From NCBI RefSeq assembly GCF_902832885.1, contig NZ_CADFDK010000004.1:529655-593654 (forward strand): 64,000 nt of DNA, written 5' to 3'. The position numbers and the translations under genes were made by a program. Shown piece after piece: positions 17,641 to 27,077 of the stretch. The first letter of the stretch is position 1. Each line of letters begins with the position of its first letter. The DNA is from Burkholderia seminalis DSM 23518 (GTDB lineage: Bacteria; Pseudomonadota; Gammaproteobacteria; Burkholderiales; Burkholderiaceae). A model generated the notes under the pieces. The model did not search any database. It was not told where the DNA came from and worked only from the letters and a program-made list of their open reading frames with translations.

Positions 17641-18225
17641 ATGAGGATCTTTTTGGTCGCTTTGCTGCTGGTCAGCGTGCAAGCCGCTGCGCAGACGGTT
17701 TTCCAGAATCCCGCGGTGTTCGTGATCCTGAGCGAGCAGACCGCCGCGAATGCCGTGAGCGTTCAGCAGGCGCTGACGACGCTGGGCCGCGCCGACAACA
17801 CCGCATGCGCGCCGATGGTGATGATCGGCGATCCGCAGATGGTCTACATGATGCCGGAGCAAGGTCATGCGCCGTCGTGGAAGTCGCCGGTATACGGTCG
17901 CGGCGCACCGTTCGAAGCGCAGAACGGCCCGACGTCGACGGGCAAGACGGTCGGCGCGATGCAGCATGCCGAGGACATGCAGACGCAGCCGTGGAGCGAC
18001 GGCAGCGCGATCACGCAGAAGATCGCCGGCGAGTCGAGCGTGACGGCGGCGGACCGCGTGAGCGGGTGGCAGCACAGCGGGCTCGACAGGATCGAGACGG
18101 CCCGGGCCGAGGACGTGACGGTGAACGGCAAGACCTACCATGCCTATCGCGACGATCTCAACACGTCGGTGAAGCCGGCCATCGAGCCGCAGATCTACAC
18201 GCAGCGCGTCGTGTTCTGCCGATAA
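17641..18225 (+). CDS. Secreted protein closing the matrix/fibre-like cluster
   Basis: 194 aa from the ATG at 17641, with AAGGAGG upstream. A short signal peptide (MRIFLVALLLVSVQAAAQ) is followed by a soluble domain with normal residue composition (ALTTLGRADNTACAPMVMIG; GKTYHAYRDDLNTSVKPAIE) and a C-terminal VVFCR; its two cysteines may pair. Unlike the upstream genes it is not low-complexity, so it may be an assembly chaperone or a cap for the secreted structure. I recognise no family. The sigma-54 activator follows within 175 nt on the same strand. Confidence 0.75.
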   Translation: MRIFLVALLLVSVQAAAQTVFQNPAVFVILSEQTAANAVSVQQALTTLGRADNTACAPMVMIGDPQMVYMMPEQGHAPSWKSPVYGRGAPFEAQNGPTSTGKTVGAMQHAEDMQTQPWSDGSAITQKIAGESSVTAADRVSGWQHSGLDRIETARAEDVTVNGKTYHAYRDDLNTSVKPAIEPQIYTQRVVFCR

Positions 18226-18399
18226 CGAAACATCGATTCGAGGACGGGGCGGCGCCGCGCCGCGGGACCACGGGCCCCGCCGCATGCGATCCGGCAATGG
18301 CCGTTCCGACAACCAACCCTACGCGGCGAGGCCATCGTGAACTATTGCTGCCAACTGAGAGTGTCGGGCCCGCAGGATGTCGAAAGGGAGGCCGGCGCG

Positions 18400-19758
18400 A
18401 TGTCGTTCGTCGCCGCCCGGCGCAATCATGCGGTGCCGTCGCGGCCGCTCGTCTACCTGTCGCAGCGGCACGACGCCGCGCTCGCCGACTGCCTGGCGTC
18501 TCGCGGTTGGGACGTGTGGCGCGCGAAAACCGTTGCGGACGCACTGAATCTCGTCAAGGCGAACCGCCCGCATGCCGGCATCGTCGATTTCGGCAGTTTC
18601 GGGTCGCCCGACATCGCGTCGTTCGAGGCGCTGCTGCGCGACTCGCGCGTCGGCTGGGTCGCGCTCGCCGACGGCGAGCGGCTGCGCGACCTCTCGATCG
18701 CGCGCCTGATCCGTCGTTGCTGTTTCGACTACGTGCGCAACGCGACGGCCTATACGACGATCGGCTATCTGGTCGGCCATGCGTACGGGATGCTGAAGCT
18801 CGCGGACGGCGACCCGGCTGCCGATGGCGTGCCGCCCGCCGGCGCGATGATCGGCTCGTGCGACGCGATGCGCCGGCTGTTCGCGACGATCCGCAAGGTC
18901 GCGAACACGGACGCCACCGTGTTCATCGCCGGCGAATCCGGCACCGGCAAGGAGCTGACCGCGGCGGCGATCCATCAGCAGTCGCTGCGGGCCGATGCGC
19001 CGTTCGTCGCCGTGAACTGCGCGGCCATCCCGTCCACGCTGCTGCAGGCCGAACTGTTCGGCCACGAGCGCGGCGCCTTCACGGGCGCGCACCAGCGCAA
19101 GATCGGCCGTATCGAGGCCGCGCACGGCGGCACGCTGTTTCTCGACGAGATCGGCGACATGCCGTTCGAGAGCCAGGCGAGCCTGCTGCGATTCCTGCAG
19201 GAGGGCAAGATCGAGCGGCTCGGCGGGCACCAGTCGATCGCGGTCGACGTACGGATCGTATCGGCGACCCACGTCGATCTCGAGGACGCGATGCGAACAG
19301 GGCGGTTCCGCGCCGATCTGTACTACCGCTTGTGCGTGCTGCGCATCGACGAGCCGCCGTTGCGCGCACGCGGCCGCGACATCATGCTGCTTGCCGATTA
19401 CGTGCTGCGGCGTTATCGCGGCGACGGTTCGCACCGGATTCGCGGCTTCACGCCCTGCGCGGTCGAGGCGATCCACAACTATCCCTGGCCGGGCAACGTG
19501 CGCGAGCTGATCAACCGGATCCGGTTCGCGGTCGTGATGACGAACGGCCCGCTGATCTCGGCGGCCGATCTCGAACTGCATGCGTACACGTCGCGGCGGC
19601 CGCCGACGCTGGCGGAAACGCGCCGGCAGGCCGAGCGGCGCGCGATCGAGGAAACGCTGCTGCGCAACCGCCACCAGCATGCGGACGTCGCGGCCGAACT
19701 GGGCATTTCGCGCGCGACGCTGTACCGCCTGATGACCGCGCACGGGCTGCACGGCTGA
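18400..19758 (+). CDS. Sigma-54-dependent activator, VpsR/BerB-like
   Basis: 452 aa from the ATG at 18400 (GGGAGG at a good distance); a GTG at 18337 with GAGG would add 21 residues. The first about 125 residues form a receiver-like VpsR-type domain (VYLSQRHDAALADCLASRGW; GIVDFGSFGS). The AAA+ domain has Walker A GESGTGKE, the sigma-54 contact loop GAFTGA, Walker B GGTLFLDEIG and the arginine-finger region FRADLYYRL. The C-terminus is a Fis-type HTH (VAAELGISRATLYRLM). VpsR and BerB respond to c-di-GMP and activate biofilm matrix genes; whether this one binds c-di-GMP is not shown. It follows the secreted-protein cluster and is its likely activator. Confidence 0.9.
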   Translation: MSFVAARRNHAVPSRPLVYLSQRHDAALADCLASRGWDVWRAKTVADALNLVKANRPHAGIVDFGSFGSPDIASFEALLRDSRVGWVALADGERLRDLSIARLIRRCCFDYVRNATAYTTIGYLVGHAYGMLKLADGDPAADGVPPAGAMIGSCDAMRRLFATIRKVANTDATVFIAGESGTGKELTAAAIHQQSLRADAPFVAVNCAAIPSTLLQAELFGHERGAFTGAHQRKIGRIEAAHGGTLFLDEIGDMPFESQASLLRFLQEGKIERLGGHQSIAVDVRIVSATHVDLEDAMRTGRFRADLYYRLCVLRIDEPPLRARGRDIMLLADYVLRRYRGDGSHRIRGFTPCAVEAIHNYPWPGNVRELINRIRFAVVMTNGPLISAADLELHAYTSRRPPTLAETRRQAERRAIEETLLRNRHQHADVAAELGISRATLYRLMTAHGLHG

Positions 19759-19890
19759 TGGGCGCCGGTGCGCGGCGCTCAAGACTGCGCGACAGCGGCC
19801 GTTAAGACAGGAAATGACCCGTGCGGACCGCCGGCGCATCGCCGCGCTGGCGGCCGACACGCGGCGCATCACGCTTATCCGAGGGTTATC

Positions 19891-20397
19891 GTGACAGAGT
19901 GCAGTCACTGCGGCAGGACGTTCCTGGTCGGCGGCCGGTCGATCGACGGCCGCCGCTATTGCAGCCGGGTGTGCGCCCGCGCGCATCCGATCATCGTCGA
20001 GGCCGAACGGGTGCCCGACGCGAAAGTCCGGCAGTATGTCGACGACTGGCGCTACGGGCCGTGCCCGATCTGCCTGCGCGAAGGGCGGCCGGTCGACGTC
20101 CATGCGTCGCATCGCGTCGTGTCGCTCGTGTTCGTCACCCGCTGGGCGACGCGGCGCCACGTGTGTTGCCGCCGCTGCGGACGCCGGAAGCAGGTGCTCG
20201 CGCTGCTCGCGTCGGCCGCGCTCGGTTGGTGGGGGCTGCCGTGGGGCATCGTGCTGACGCCGATCCAGCTCGTGCGCAACGCGCTCGGGCTGGCCGCGCG
20301 CGATCCGGAGGTCGCGACGCAGCAGTTCGAGCAGTTCGTGCGGCGCAAGCTGGCGGCGCGCCGGCTCGCGCGTGCCGAGCAGGGCGCCGGCACCTGA
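19891..20397 (+). CDS. Zinc-ribbon membrane protein, unknown function
   Basis: 168 aa from the GTG at 19891 behind GAGGG. The N-terminus has a zinc-finger-like CSHCGRTF...YCSRVC, then a second pair CPICLREG, and a third CCRRCGRRK, so up to three metal sites are possible. Two hydrophobic segments (VLALLASAALGWWGLPWGIV; LTPIQLVRNALGLA) follow, and the C-terminus is basic. It may be a membrane-anchored zinc-ribbon protein like those found beside envelope genes. No function can be named. It lies 132 nt downstream of the sigma-54 activator on the same strand. Confidence 0.75.
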   Translation: MTECSHCGRTFLVGGRSIDGRRYCSRVCARAHPIIVEAERVPDAKVRQYVDDWRYGPCPICLREGRPVDVHASHRVVSLVFVTRWATRRHVCCRRCGRRKQVLALLASAALGWWGLPWGIVLTPIQLVRNALGLAARDPEVATQQFEQFVRRKLAARRLARAEQGAGT

Positions 20398-20424
20398 TCG
20401 CGCGCGCCGGCGTGTCGCGCCCGC

Positions 20425-20916
20425 TCAGGCCGGCCGCTCGAAGCCCGACGCGACCCAGCGTTCCGCGCTGGCCTTGTTGAGCTTGAACCCGGCCGACACC
20501 TTCGCTTCGGCCAGCAGCTCGCCATACGAATCGAATGCCTTCAGTTGCGCGTACGGCTCGAACTCGTCCGGCACGATGTCGAGCGTCACCGATACCTCCT
20601 GCCCGTCGTCGCCCTGGACCGTCACTTCCTTGTGCAGCATCGCGCGCCGCTGCTGCTCGTGCCGCATCAGCACCTCGGTCGCGGTTTTCACGAGCGTGCG
20701 GAACGCGTTCGCGTCCATCGGTTTCGGATTCTTCTTGTCGCGGCCCATCGTCCACGGCCCGACGAGCGCGGGCTCGGACTCGCCGTCCTTGATCATCTCG
20801 ACGGCCCAGCCGTCGTCGTCTTCGTTCTTGATGATGCGGGCCGTCCAGCCGTTGTCGCGCCAGAGGCCGTCTTCGTGGATGGAGGTGTCGTCGGATTGCA
20901 GATCGGAGTCGGTCAT
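20425..20916 (-). CDS. Hypothetical acidic cytoplasmic protein
   Basis: 163 aa from the ATG at 20916 (MTDSDLQSDDTSIHEDG). No signal peptide or membrane segment. Notable are a charged GWTARIIKNEDDDGWAVEMI segment and a region GPWTMGRDKKNPKPMDANAF. The even codon use and full-length frame support a real gene. I recognise no domain. It is convergent with the zinc-ribbon gene and divergent from the LuxR gene. Confidence 0.75.
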   Translation of the reverse strand: MTDSDLQSDDTSIHEDGLWRDNGWTARIIKNEDDDGWAVEMIKDGESEPALVGPWTMGRDKKNPKPMDANAFRTLVKTATEVLMRHEQQRRAMLHKEVTVQGDDGQEVSVTLDIVPDEFEPYAQLKAFDSYGELLAEAKVSAGFKLNKASAERWVASGFERPA

Positions 20917-21202
20917 GAGGAAAGGGGCGAGTGCGGGCAGCCGGCAAAAGGGCGGTGGCGCGCGGCCGGCAGCGGCGCATCGCTCGCCGCCGGCGAGCCC
21001 GGAGTGGCATGCAAAGGCCGTAATTTTACCTGCTGGCGACCGCATGGCGCGCAACCTTGGCCATCGGGCCGATGCCGCGACCGTCGCCGCTGGCCGCCGG
21101 CCGCCTGAACCCGCGCAAATATCAAACTTGTATTACCTCCCCGGCGGCCGATCCACGTGCCGTCCGATATCCCGCCCGCGCACGGCTTCCTAGAATCGGG
21201 TG

Positions 21203-21222
21203 GCAGGCTAAAAATAGCCTGC
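21203..21222. promoter_or_regulatory. Perfect dyad in the promoter of the RcsB-like regulator
   Basis: GCAGGCTA (21203-21210) and TAGCCTGC (21215-21222) flank AAAA, 72 nt before the start codon at 21294. It lies in a 377-bp intergenic region otherwise without genes. It is a probable operator, perhaps for autoregulation, since NarL/RcsB-type proteins bind short dyads. Confidence 0.5.
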
Positions 21223-21293
21223 TCATCCTTTCAACGCTTGGCCGGCCGCCCGCGTTCCGCGCCGCGCGGCCGGCGAACCACCAGGAATTGCGC

Positions 21294-21971
21294 ATGAGGA
21301 AATTCAATGTTCGCATCGTCGTCGCTTACGACTGGCCGCTGACGCTGGCCGGCATCGAGCAGGTCGCCGGCAGCGCCTGCGCGATCGAGCTCGTCGCGGT
21401 CTGCCGGAGCACGGCCGAACTGGTTGCGTCGCTCGGCACGGTCGACTGCGATGTCGTGCTGGTCGACTATGCGATCCGCGGCGACGCGCGGATGGACGGC
21501 CTCGCGCTGTTCGACTGGCTGCGCCGCACGCGGCCGAACGTCGGGATCGTCGCGCTGGTCGCGAACGAGAATCCGCTGATTTTCCGGTCGATCATCGCGA
21601 CCGGCGGCGTGAGCGTCGTCAGCAAGTTCGACGAGGTCGGCCACATCGTCACGGCGATCCATTCGAGCTACAGCGGCGGCGCGTACCTGTCGCCGGTTGT
21701 CAGGCGCGCGCTCGACACGCTCGGCGAGCGCGGCGAGGCGCCGGTGAAGCTGACGGCCCGCGAGATCGAGGTGATTCGCCTGTACCTGTCGGGCGTGCCG
21801 ATCAAGACGATCGCGCAGCGCCTGAGCAAGGGCAAGCAGACGGTCAGCGCGCAGAAGATGAGCGCGATGAAGAAGCTCGGCGCGAGCAACGACGTCGAGC
21901 TGATCCAGCGGGCGGCCGGACTGGGGCTCGGCGGCGGGGCGGGCGCGCTGCCGGCAGGCGGCGCCGCTTGA
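21294..21971 (+). CDS. LuxR/NarL-family response regulator, RcsB-like
   Basis: 225 aa from the ATG at 21294 with AGGAA upstream. The receiver domain (about 5-125) contains VVLVDYAIRGD, with the likely phosphoacceptor Asp near 59, and a conserved switch region. The C-terminal LuxR HTH (about 150-210) has LTAREIEVIRLYLSGVPIKT and KGKQTVSAQKMSAMKKLG. The sequence DWPLTLAGIEQV near the N-terminus recalls RcsB, regulator of capsule and envelope stress. No cognate sensor kinase lies beside it, so it is an orphan regulator here. A dyad in its promoter suggests autoregulation. Confidence 0.85.
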   Translation: MRKFNVRIVVAYDWPLTLAGIEQVAGSACAIELVAVCRSTAELVASLGTVDCDVVLVDYAIRGDARMDGLALFDWLRRTRPNVGIVALVANENPLIFRSIIATGGVSVVSKFDEVGHIVTAIHSSYSGGAYLSPVVRRALDTLGERGEAPVKLTAREIEVIRLYLSGVPIKTIAQRLSKGKQTVSAQKMSAMKKLGASNDVELIQRAAGLGLGGGAGALPAGGAA

Positions 21972-21996
21972 GCATGCCCGCGCCCGCCGGGCGTCT

Positions 21997-23550
21997 TCAG
22001 GCCGGCAACGCGAACCGCGTGACGGCGTCGCGCAGTGCCTCGGCCTGATCGCGCAGCGAATGCGCGGCTGCCGCCGCCTGTTCGACCAGCGCCGCGTTCT
22101 GCTGCGTGACCTGGTCCATCTCGCCCACCGCGCGATTGACCTGTTCGATCCCGGCGCTCTGCTCGCGCGACGCATGGCTGATTTCGTCGAGGATCTCGTT
22201 CACGCGCCGCACCGACTGCACGAGCTCGGACATCGTCTCGCCCGCGTTGGAAACGAGCGCCGCGCCGTGTTCGACGGTCTCGTTCGACGACACGATCAGC
22301 GACTTGATTTCCTTCGCCGCCGTCGCCGAGCGTTGCGCGAGCGAGCGCACTTCGGCCGCGACCACCGCGAAGCCGCGGCCCTGTTCGCCCGCGCGCGCCG
22401 CCTCGACGGCCGCGTTCAGCGCGAGGATGTTGGTCTGGAACGCGATGCCGTCGATCACGCCGATGATGTCGCCGATCTTGTGCGAGCGGTCGGTGATCTC
22501 GTTCATCGTCCGCACGACGTCGTCGACCACCGCGCTGCCGCGCGTCGCGACCTGCGCGGCCTGGCCGGCGAGTGCCGCGGCCTGCGCGGCGCTGTCCGCG
22601 TTCTGTTTCACGTTCGCGGTCATCTGGTCCATGCTCGACGCGGTCTGCACGAGCGCGGCCGCTTGTTCCTCGGTGCGCTGCGACAGGTCCGTGTTGCCGG
22701 ACGCGATCTCGCTCGCGCCGACGTTGATGTTCTCGGTGCCGGTCCGTACGCGCGACACCATGTCGATCAGCCCGCCCTGCATCGTATGCAGCGCATGCAG
22801 CAGGCTGCCTCGATCGTCCTGCTTCACGGTCACGCGCGCGGTCAGGTCGCCTTGCGCGATGCGCTGCGCGGCGTCGAGTGCGACTTCGAGCTCGCCGCCC
22901 AGGTTCGCGCGCACGCTCTTCAGCACCATCACCATCACGGCAGTCGCGATCGCGCCGAGCACGGCCGTCATCGCGAACCAGCGGCCGATGCTCGCGAGCA
23001 CCGCCGTGCGCACGTCGTTCATGTACATGCCCGTCACCAGATACCAGTCCCACGGCGCGAAGCGCTGCACGGCGCTGGTCTTCTCCTGCGGCTTGTCGGC
23101 GCCCGGTTTCGGCCACAGATATTCGACGAAACCCTTGCCGCCCTCGGCGTTGCCGGCCTTCACGATCTCGACGAAGAGGTGCTTGCCGTCCGGGTCGGTG
23201 AAGTTCGACACGTCCTTGCCGTTGAGATCGGTCTTGATCGGATGCATCACGATCACCGGCTTCGAATCGTTGATCGAGATGTAGCCGTCGGCGCCGTGAC
23301 GCATCGCGGCGATCGCCTCGAGCGCCTTCTGCTTCGCATCGGCTTCCGGCAGCGCGTTCTGCTGCGACAGCTTGTAGTAATGGTCGGTCACGCTCGCGGC
23401 CTGCGCGACCAGCGAGGCCAACTGGTCGCGGCGGTCCGCGATCATCGACGCGCGCGTCTGCCATGCGCCGAGCCCGGCGATCACGAGCAGGCCGAGCCAC
23501 AGGATGACGATCATCGAGGCGAGTTTCTGATTCAGCGAAAGGTTGCGCAT
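21997..23550 (-). CDS. Methyl-accepting chemotaxis protein with single Cache domain
   Basis: 517 aa. N-terminal membrane segment ([18 protein letters not shown]), a periplasmic Cache domain (about 35-180, with [19 protein letters not shown] and [13 protein letters not shown]), a second membrane segment (about 188-210), a HAMP domain and a long cytoplasmic signalling coiled coil. The signalling tip has [20 protein letters not shown], the site for CheW/CheA contact. Ligands of Cache receptors are usually small carboxylates or amino acids; here it is not known. It stands alone, with no che genes beside it, like most Burkholderia chemoreceptors. Confidence 0.92.
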   Translation of the reverse strand: MRNLSLNQKLASMIVILWLGLLVIAGLGAWQTRASMIADRRDQLASLVAQAASVTDHYYKLSQQNALPEADAKQKALEAIAAMRHGADGYISINDSKPVIVMHPIKTDLNGKDVSNFTDPDGKHLFVEIVKAGNAEGGKGFVEYLWPKPGADKPQEKTSAVQRFAPWDWYLVTGMYMNDVRTAVLASIGRWFAMTAVLGAIATAVMVMVLKSVRANLGGELEVALDAAQRIAQGDLTARVTVKQDDRGSLLHALHTMQGGLIDMVSRVRTGTENINVGASEIASGNTDLSQRTEEQAAALVQTASSMDQMTANVKQNADSAAQAAALAGQAAQVATRGSAVVDDVVRTMNEITDRSHKIGDIIGVIDGIAFQTNILALNAAVEAARAGEQGRGFAVVAAEVRSLAQRSATAAKEIKSLIVSSNETVEHGAALVSNAGETMSELVQSVRRVNEILDEISHASREQSAGIEQVNRAVGEMDQVTQQNAALVEQAAAAAHSLRDQAEALRDAVTRFALPA

Positions 23551-23695
23551 GGTGTGTGGTCGGTCAGTCGAGGAGGCTCGCCGGGGCGGCGTGACGGGAT
23601 AAGTATCTTGACGGCGCTCGATGCGCGTTACCGTAGACGGGTTATCCCTAGGAATCGGTGCCGCCGCCCATCCCTTCGTTGCCGGTAAGGGTATC

Positions 23696-23709
23696 TATGC
23701 ATATGCATA
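23696..23709. promoter_or_regulatory. 14-bp perfect palindrome upstream of the ketopantoate reductase gene
   Basis: TATGCATATGCATA lies 96 nt before the start codon at 23805 and 146 nt before the start of the divergent chemoreceptor gene. Its AT content stands out in GC-rich DNA, and it is a reasonable operator candidate for either gene. Confidence 0.4.
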
Positions 23710-23804
23710 AAGGGTGTCGCTATACTGTCGGGCGATGGTGTACGCGCTGCGCGCCCGGGGCTGGCGCCGGCGCGGGCGCTGAACGAAACCGAAAGGAGGC
23801 AACG

Positions 23805-24752
23805 ATGCGAATTCTGGTGGTAGGGGCCGGCGCGGTCGGCGGGTACTTCGGCGGCCGGCTGGCCGCGGCAGGGCGTGACGTGACGTTCCTGGTGCGCGAC
23901 GGCCGGGCCGCGGCACTGGCACGCGACGGGTTGCTGATCCGCAGCCCGCGCGGCGACCTGACGCTGGCGAACGTGCAGACGGTGCGCGCGGCCGACGCGA
24001 ACGCGGGCATTGCGCCGTTCGACCTCGTGCTGCTGAGCTGCAAGGCATACAGCCTCGACGACGCGATTGCGTCGTTCGCGCCGTTCGTCGGGCCGCGGAC
24101 GCTGATCCTGCCGATGCTCAACGGGATGCGCCACCTCGACGTGCTGCGCGAGCGCTTCGGCGCCGCGCAGGTGCTCGGCGGGCTGTGCGTGATCGCGGCC
24201 ACGCTCGATCGCGAGCAGCGCATCGTGCACCTGAACGATACGCACGGCGTGACGTTCGGCGAGCTCGCCGGCGGCGAATCGCCGCGCGTGCGGGCGGTTG
24301 CCGACGTGCTCGGCGGCGCGGGCTTCGACGCGACGCTCAGCGACGACGTCGCCGCACGGATGTGGGAAAAATGGGTGTTCCTCGCCACGCTCGCCGCGAG
24401 CACGTCGCTGTTTCGCGGCTCGGTCGGCGACATTCTGGCCGCGCCGGATGGCCGCCGCCTGCTCGAGACGATGCTCGCCGAATGCAGCGCGATCGCCGAA
24501 CACAATGGCCACCGGCCCGATCCGGTCGCCATCGAACGGATGCAGCGGATGGTGCTGACGCCGTCGCCGCTCACCGCGTCGATGCTCCGCGACGTCGAGA
24601 ACCATGCGCGTGTCGAAGCCGATCACGTGATCGGCGACCTGCTCGCGCGGCGCGACCCGCAGGCAGCCGACGCGTTGTCGCTGCTGCGGATCGCGTACAA
24701 CCACCTGAAAGCGTACGAGGTGCGCACCGCGCGCGAGCACGCGAGCGCGTAG
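23805..24752 (+). CDS. Ketopantoate reductase family oxidoreductase
   Basis: 315 aa from the ATG at 23805 behind AAAGGAGG. The N-terminal Rossmann fold has GAGAVGGYFGGRLAAAG (about 7-23), and the C-terminal helical domain has the conserved WEKWVFLATLAAST around 190. PanE enzymes reduce 2-dehydropantoate to pantoate with NADPH in coenzyme A synthesis. Burkholderia genomes carry several paralogues of this family, and this isolated copy need not be the pantothenate enzyme, so I give no gene symbol. It has its own promoter with a 14-bp palindrome upstream. Confidence 0.88.
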   Translation: MRILVVGAGAVGGYFGGRLAAAGRDVTFLVRDGRAAALARDGLLIRSPRGDLTLANVQTVRAADANAGIAPFDLVLLSCKAYSLDDAIASFAPFVGPRTLILPMLNGMRHLDVLRERFGAAQVLGGLCVIAATLDREQRIVHLNDTHGVTFGELAGGESPRVRAVADVLGGAGFDATLSDDVAARMWEKWVFLATLAASTSLFRGSVGDILAAPDGRRLLETMLAECSAIAEHNGHRPDPVAIERMQRMVLTPSPLTASMLRDVENHARVEADHVIGDLLARRDPQAADALSLLRIAYNHLKAYEVRTAREHASA

Positions 24753-24991
24753 GCGCCGGCGCGGGCGGCCGCACGGCCGTTCCGCACTGCACAAATTTGC
24801 CGTCCGGCGCCGTTTGCGGCCGGATCGCGCAAAAAAGTATCGGAAATCAGGCGTAAAGTTGGTGGAGCCGCGTACGCGATCGACCTACATTGCTTCCCAT
24901 GCGACCGGTCGCGTCGCCGCGCGGAACGCGGCAACACGCGGCGCGCCGCCGAACAGGCCGGCCAGCGATACATGGGAATGGAGACGCCAAC

Positions 24992-25951
24992 ATGATGCAC
25001 CCCGATCTCGAAGTGGTCGACGTGCGACGCGACGAGTCGTTCAAGGTCTGGTCGCACGGCTATCCGTATCGCACGATCCGTTGGCATTTCCATCCCGAAT
25101 TCGAGCTGCACCTGATCGTCGCGACGCACGGCAAGTATTTCGTCGGCGATCACGTCGGCTCGTTCGGCCCCGGCCATCTCGTGCTGCTCGGCCCGAACCT
25201 GCCGCACAACTGGGTCAGCGACATGGCCGAAGGCGAAACCGTCGAGCGCCGCAATCTCGTGATCCAGTTCGACCCGGCGTTCGTCCGGCGCTGCATGGAC
25301 GCGTTTCCCGAATGCCGCGACGCGCAGGCGCTGCTCGACGATGCGCGCCGCGGAGTCGGTTTCGACGCCGCGACGAGTGCCGCGATCGCGCCGCTGTTCG
25401 ACGCATTGCTGGCGGCGCGCGGCATGCGCCGCATCGCGCTGTTCATGACGATCCTTGAACGCCTGTGCGGCGCGGCCGAACGCACGCTGCTCGCGAGTCC
25501 CGCGTACGACCAGACCGACGTCACGCCGACGCGGTTGAGCCACGCGCTGTCGTATATCGGCAAGAACCTCGCGTCCGAGCTACGCGAATCCGATCTCGCG
25601 CAGCTGACCGGGCAGAGCGTCAGCGCGTTCTCGCGCGCGTTCCATCGCCAGACGGGCATGCCGTTCGTCCAGTACGTGAATCGTCTGCGGATCGAATCCG
25701 CGTGCCAGATGCTGCTCGCCGACGACGCGAACATCACCGACATCTGCTTCCAGGCCGGCTTCAACAACGTGTCGAACTTCAACCGCCAGTTCCGCGCGGT
25801 GAAGGGGATGGCGCCGTCCGAATTCCGTGCGCTGCAGCGCCTGAACGCACGCAGCCGCGACCTGGCGCTGCATGCGGCGCCGATCGGCAACCCGATGCCG
25901 CCGCGCGTGCTGACGCCCGGCGCGCCCGAACTCGCCCCGCAGCCCGGATGA
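24992..25951 (+). CDS. AraC-family regulator of the adjacent polyol operon
   Basis: 319 aa from the ATG at 24992, with GGAGA upstream (a second ATG follows at 24995). The N-terminal cupin sensor (about 1-150) has [20 protein letters not shown] and GPNLPHNWV. The C-terminal AraC domain has [20 protein letters not shown] and [20 protein letters not shown]. It lies directly upstream of, and in the same direction as, the transport and catabolic operon starting at 26071, so a sugar-alcohol-responsive activator is likely. Three TTCAC motifs spaced 20-21 bp lie in the intervening gap and may be its sites. Confidence 0.9.
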   Translation: MMHPDLEVVDVRRDESFKVWSHGYPYRTIRWHFHPEFELHLIVATHGKYFVGDHVGSFGPGHLVLLGPNLPHNWVSDMAEGETVERRNLVIQFDPAFVRRCMDAFPECRDAQALLDDARRGVGFDAATSAAIAPLFDALLAARGMRRIALFMTILERLCGAAERTLLASPAYDQTDVTPTRLSHALSYIGKNLASELRESDLAQLTGQSVSAFSRAFHRQTGMPFVQYVNRLRIESACQMLLADDANITDICFQAGFNNVSNFNRQFRAVKGMAPSEFRALQRLNARSRDLALHAAPIGNPMPPRVLTPGAPELAPQPG

Positions 25952-25987
25952 TCGCCGGGCCGTTGCCCGCCTGAGTTTCCCCTCCGT

Positions 25988-26033
25988 TTCACCCAGCCGA
26001 TCGCGCCGTTCACGTCGCGAGGGGCGCATTCAC
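25988..26033. promoter_or_regulatory. Three TTCAC motifs at helical spacing before the polyol operon
   Basis: TTCAC starts at 25988, 26009 and 26029, so adjacent copies are 21 and 20 bp apart; the last two are within longer similar blocks, GCGCCGTTCAC and GCGCATTCAC. Two-turn spacing fits AraC-family half-sites. The motif is short, so this is tentative. Confidence 0.35.
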
Positions 26034-26070
26034 CCACGAAAAAGCCGCACACAATTCTGGAGACACCGTC

Positions 26071-27015
26071 ATGACGCACGCATCGCCCGCCTCATTCCCC
26101 CGTCGCGCCGCCCGCATGGCGGCCGTTGCCGCGCTCGCCGCCGCGGCCTGGCTGCCCGTCACGGCCGCGCAGGCCGCGCCGCTGCGGATCGGCATGACGT
26201 TCCAGGAGCTGAACAACCCGTATTTCGTGACGATGCAGAAGGCGCTGAACGACGCGGCCGCGTCGATCGGCGCGCAGGTCGTCGTCACCGATGCGCATCA
26301 CGACGTCAGCAAGCAGGTGAGCGACGTCGAGGACATGCTGCAGAAGAAGATCGACATCCTGCTCGTGAACCCGACCGACTCGACCGGCATCCAGTCGGCG
26401 ATCACGCAGGCGAAGAAGGCCGGCGCGGTGGTGGTGGCCGTCGACGCGAACGCGAACGGCCCGGTCGACTCGTTCGTCGGCTCGAAGAACTACGACGCCG
26501 GCGTGATGTCGTGCGAATACCTCGCGAAGGCGATCGGCGGCAGCGGCGAGGTCGCGATCCTCGACGGCATCCCGGTCGTGCCGATCCTCGAACGCGTGCG
26601 CGGCTGCAAGGCCGGGCTCGCGAAATTCCCGAACGTGAAGCTGGTCGACACGCAGAACGGCAAGCAGGAGCGCGCGACCGCGCTGTCGGTCACCGAAAAC
26701 ATGATCTCCGCGCATCCGAACCTGAAGGGCATCTTCAGCGTGAACGACGGCGGCTCGATGGGCGCGCTCGCGGCCATCGAAGGGTCGGGCAAGGACATCA
26801 AGCTGACGAGCGTCGACGGCGCGCCCGAGGCGATCGCCGCGATCCAGAAGCCGAACTCGAAGTTCATCGAGACGACCGCGCAGTTCCCGGCCGACCAGGT
26901 GCGCATCGCGCTCGGCATCGCGATGGCGCGCAAGTGGGGCGCGACGGTGCCGAAGGCGATCCCGGTCGACGTGAAGGTGGTCGATCGCGGCAACGCGAAG
27001 GGCTTCAGCTGGTGA
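26071..27015 (+). CDS. Periplasmic sugar/polyol-binding protein of an ABC transporter
   Basis: 314 aa, with a long signal peptide (about 1-35, ending AQA). The mature part is a type 1 periplasmic binding protein: [60 protein letters not shown] and [20 protein letters not shown], as in the RbsB/xylitol-binding group. It captures the sugar or polyol and delivers it to the permease. GGAG lies before the start. It is the first gene of an operon with ATPase, permease and three catabolic enzymes. Confidence 0.93.
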   Translation: MTHASPASFPRRAARMAAVAALAAAAWLPVTAAQAAPLRIGMTFQELNNPYFVTMQKALNDAAASIGAQVVVTDAHHDVSKQVSDVEDMLQKKIDILLVNPTDSTGIQSAITQAKKAGAVVVAVDANANGPVDSFVGSKNYDAGVMSCEYLAKAIGGSGEVAILDGIPVVPILERVRGCKAGLAKFPNVKLVDTQNGKQERATALSVTENMISAHPNLKGIFSVNDGGSMGALAAIEGSGKDIKLTSVDGAPEAIAAIQKPNSKFIETTAQFPADQVRIALGIAMARKWGATVPKAIPVDVKVVDRGNAKGFSW

Positions 27016-27077
27016 ACGACGTGCGACGCGACGCGAAGGGCGGCGGCACGGCCGAGGCCCTTCGCACGGAGAATCCG

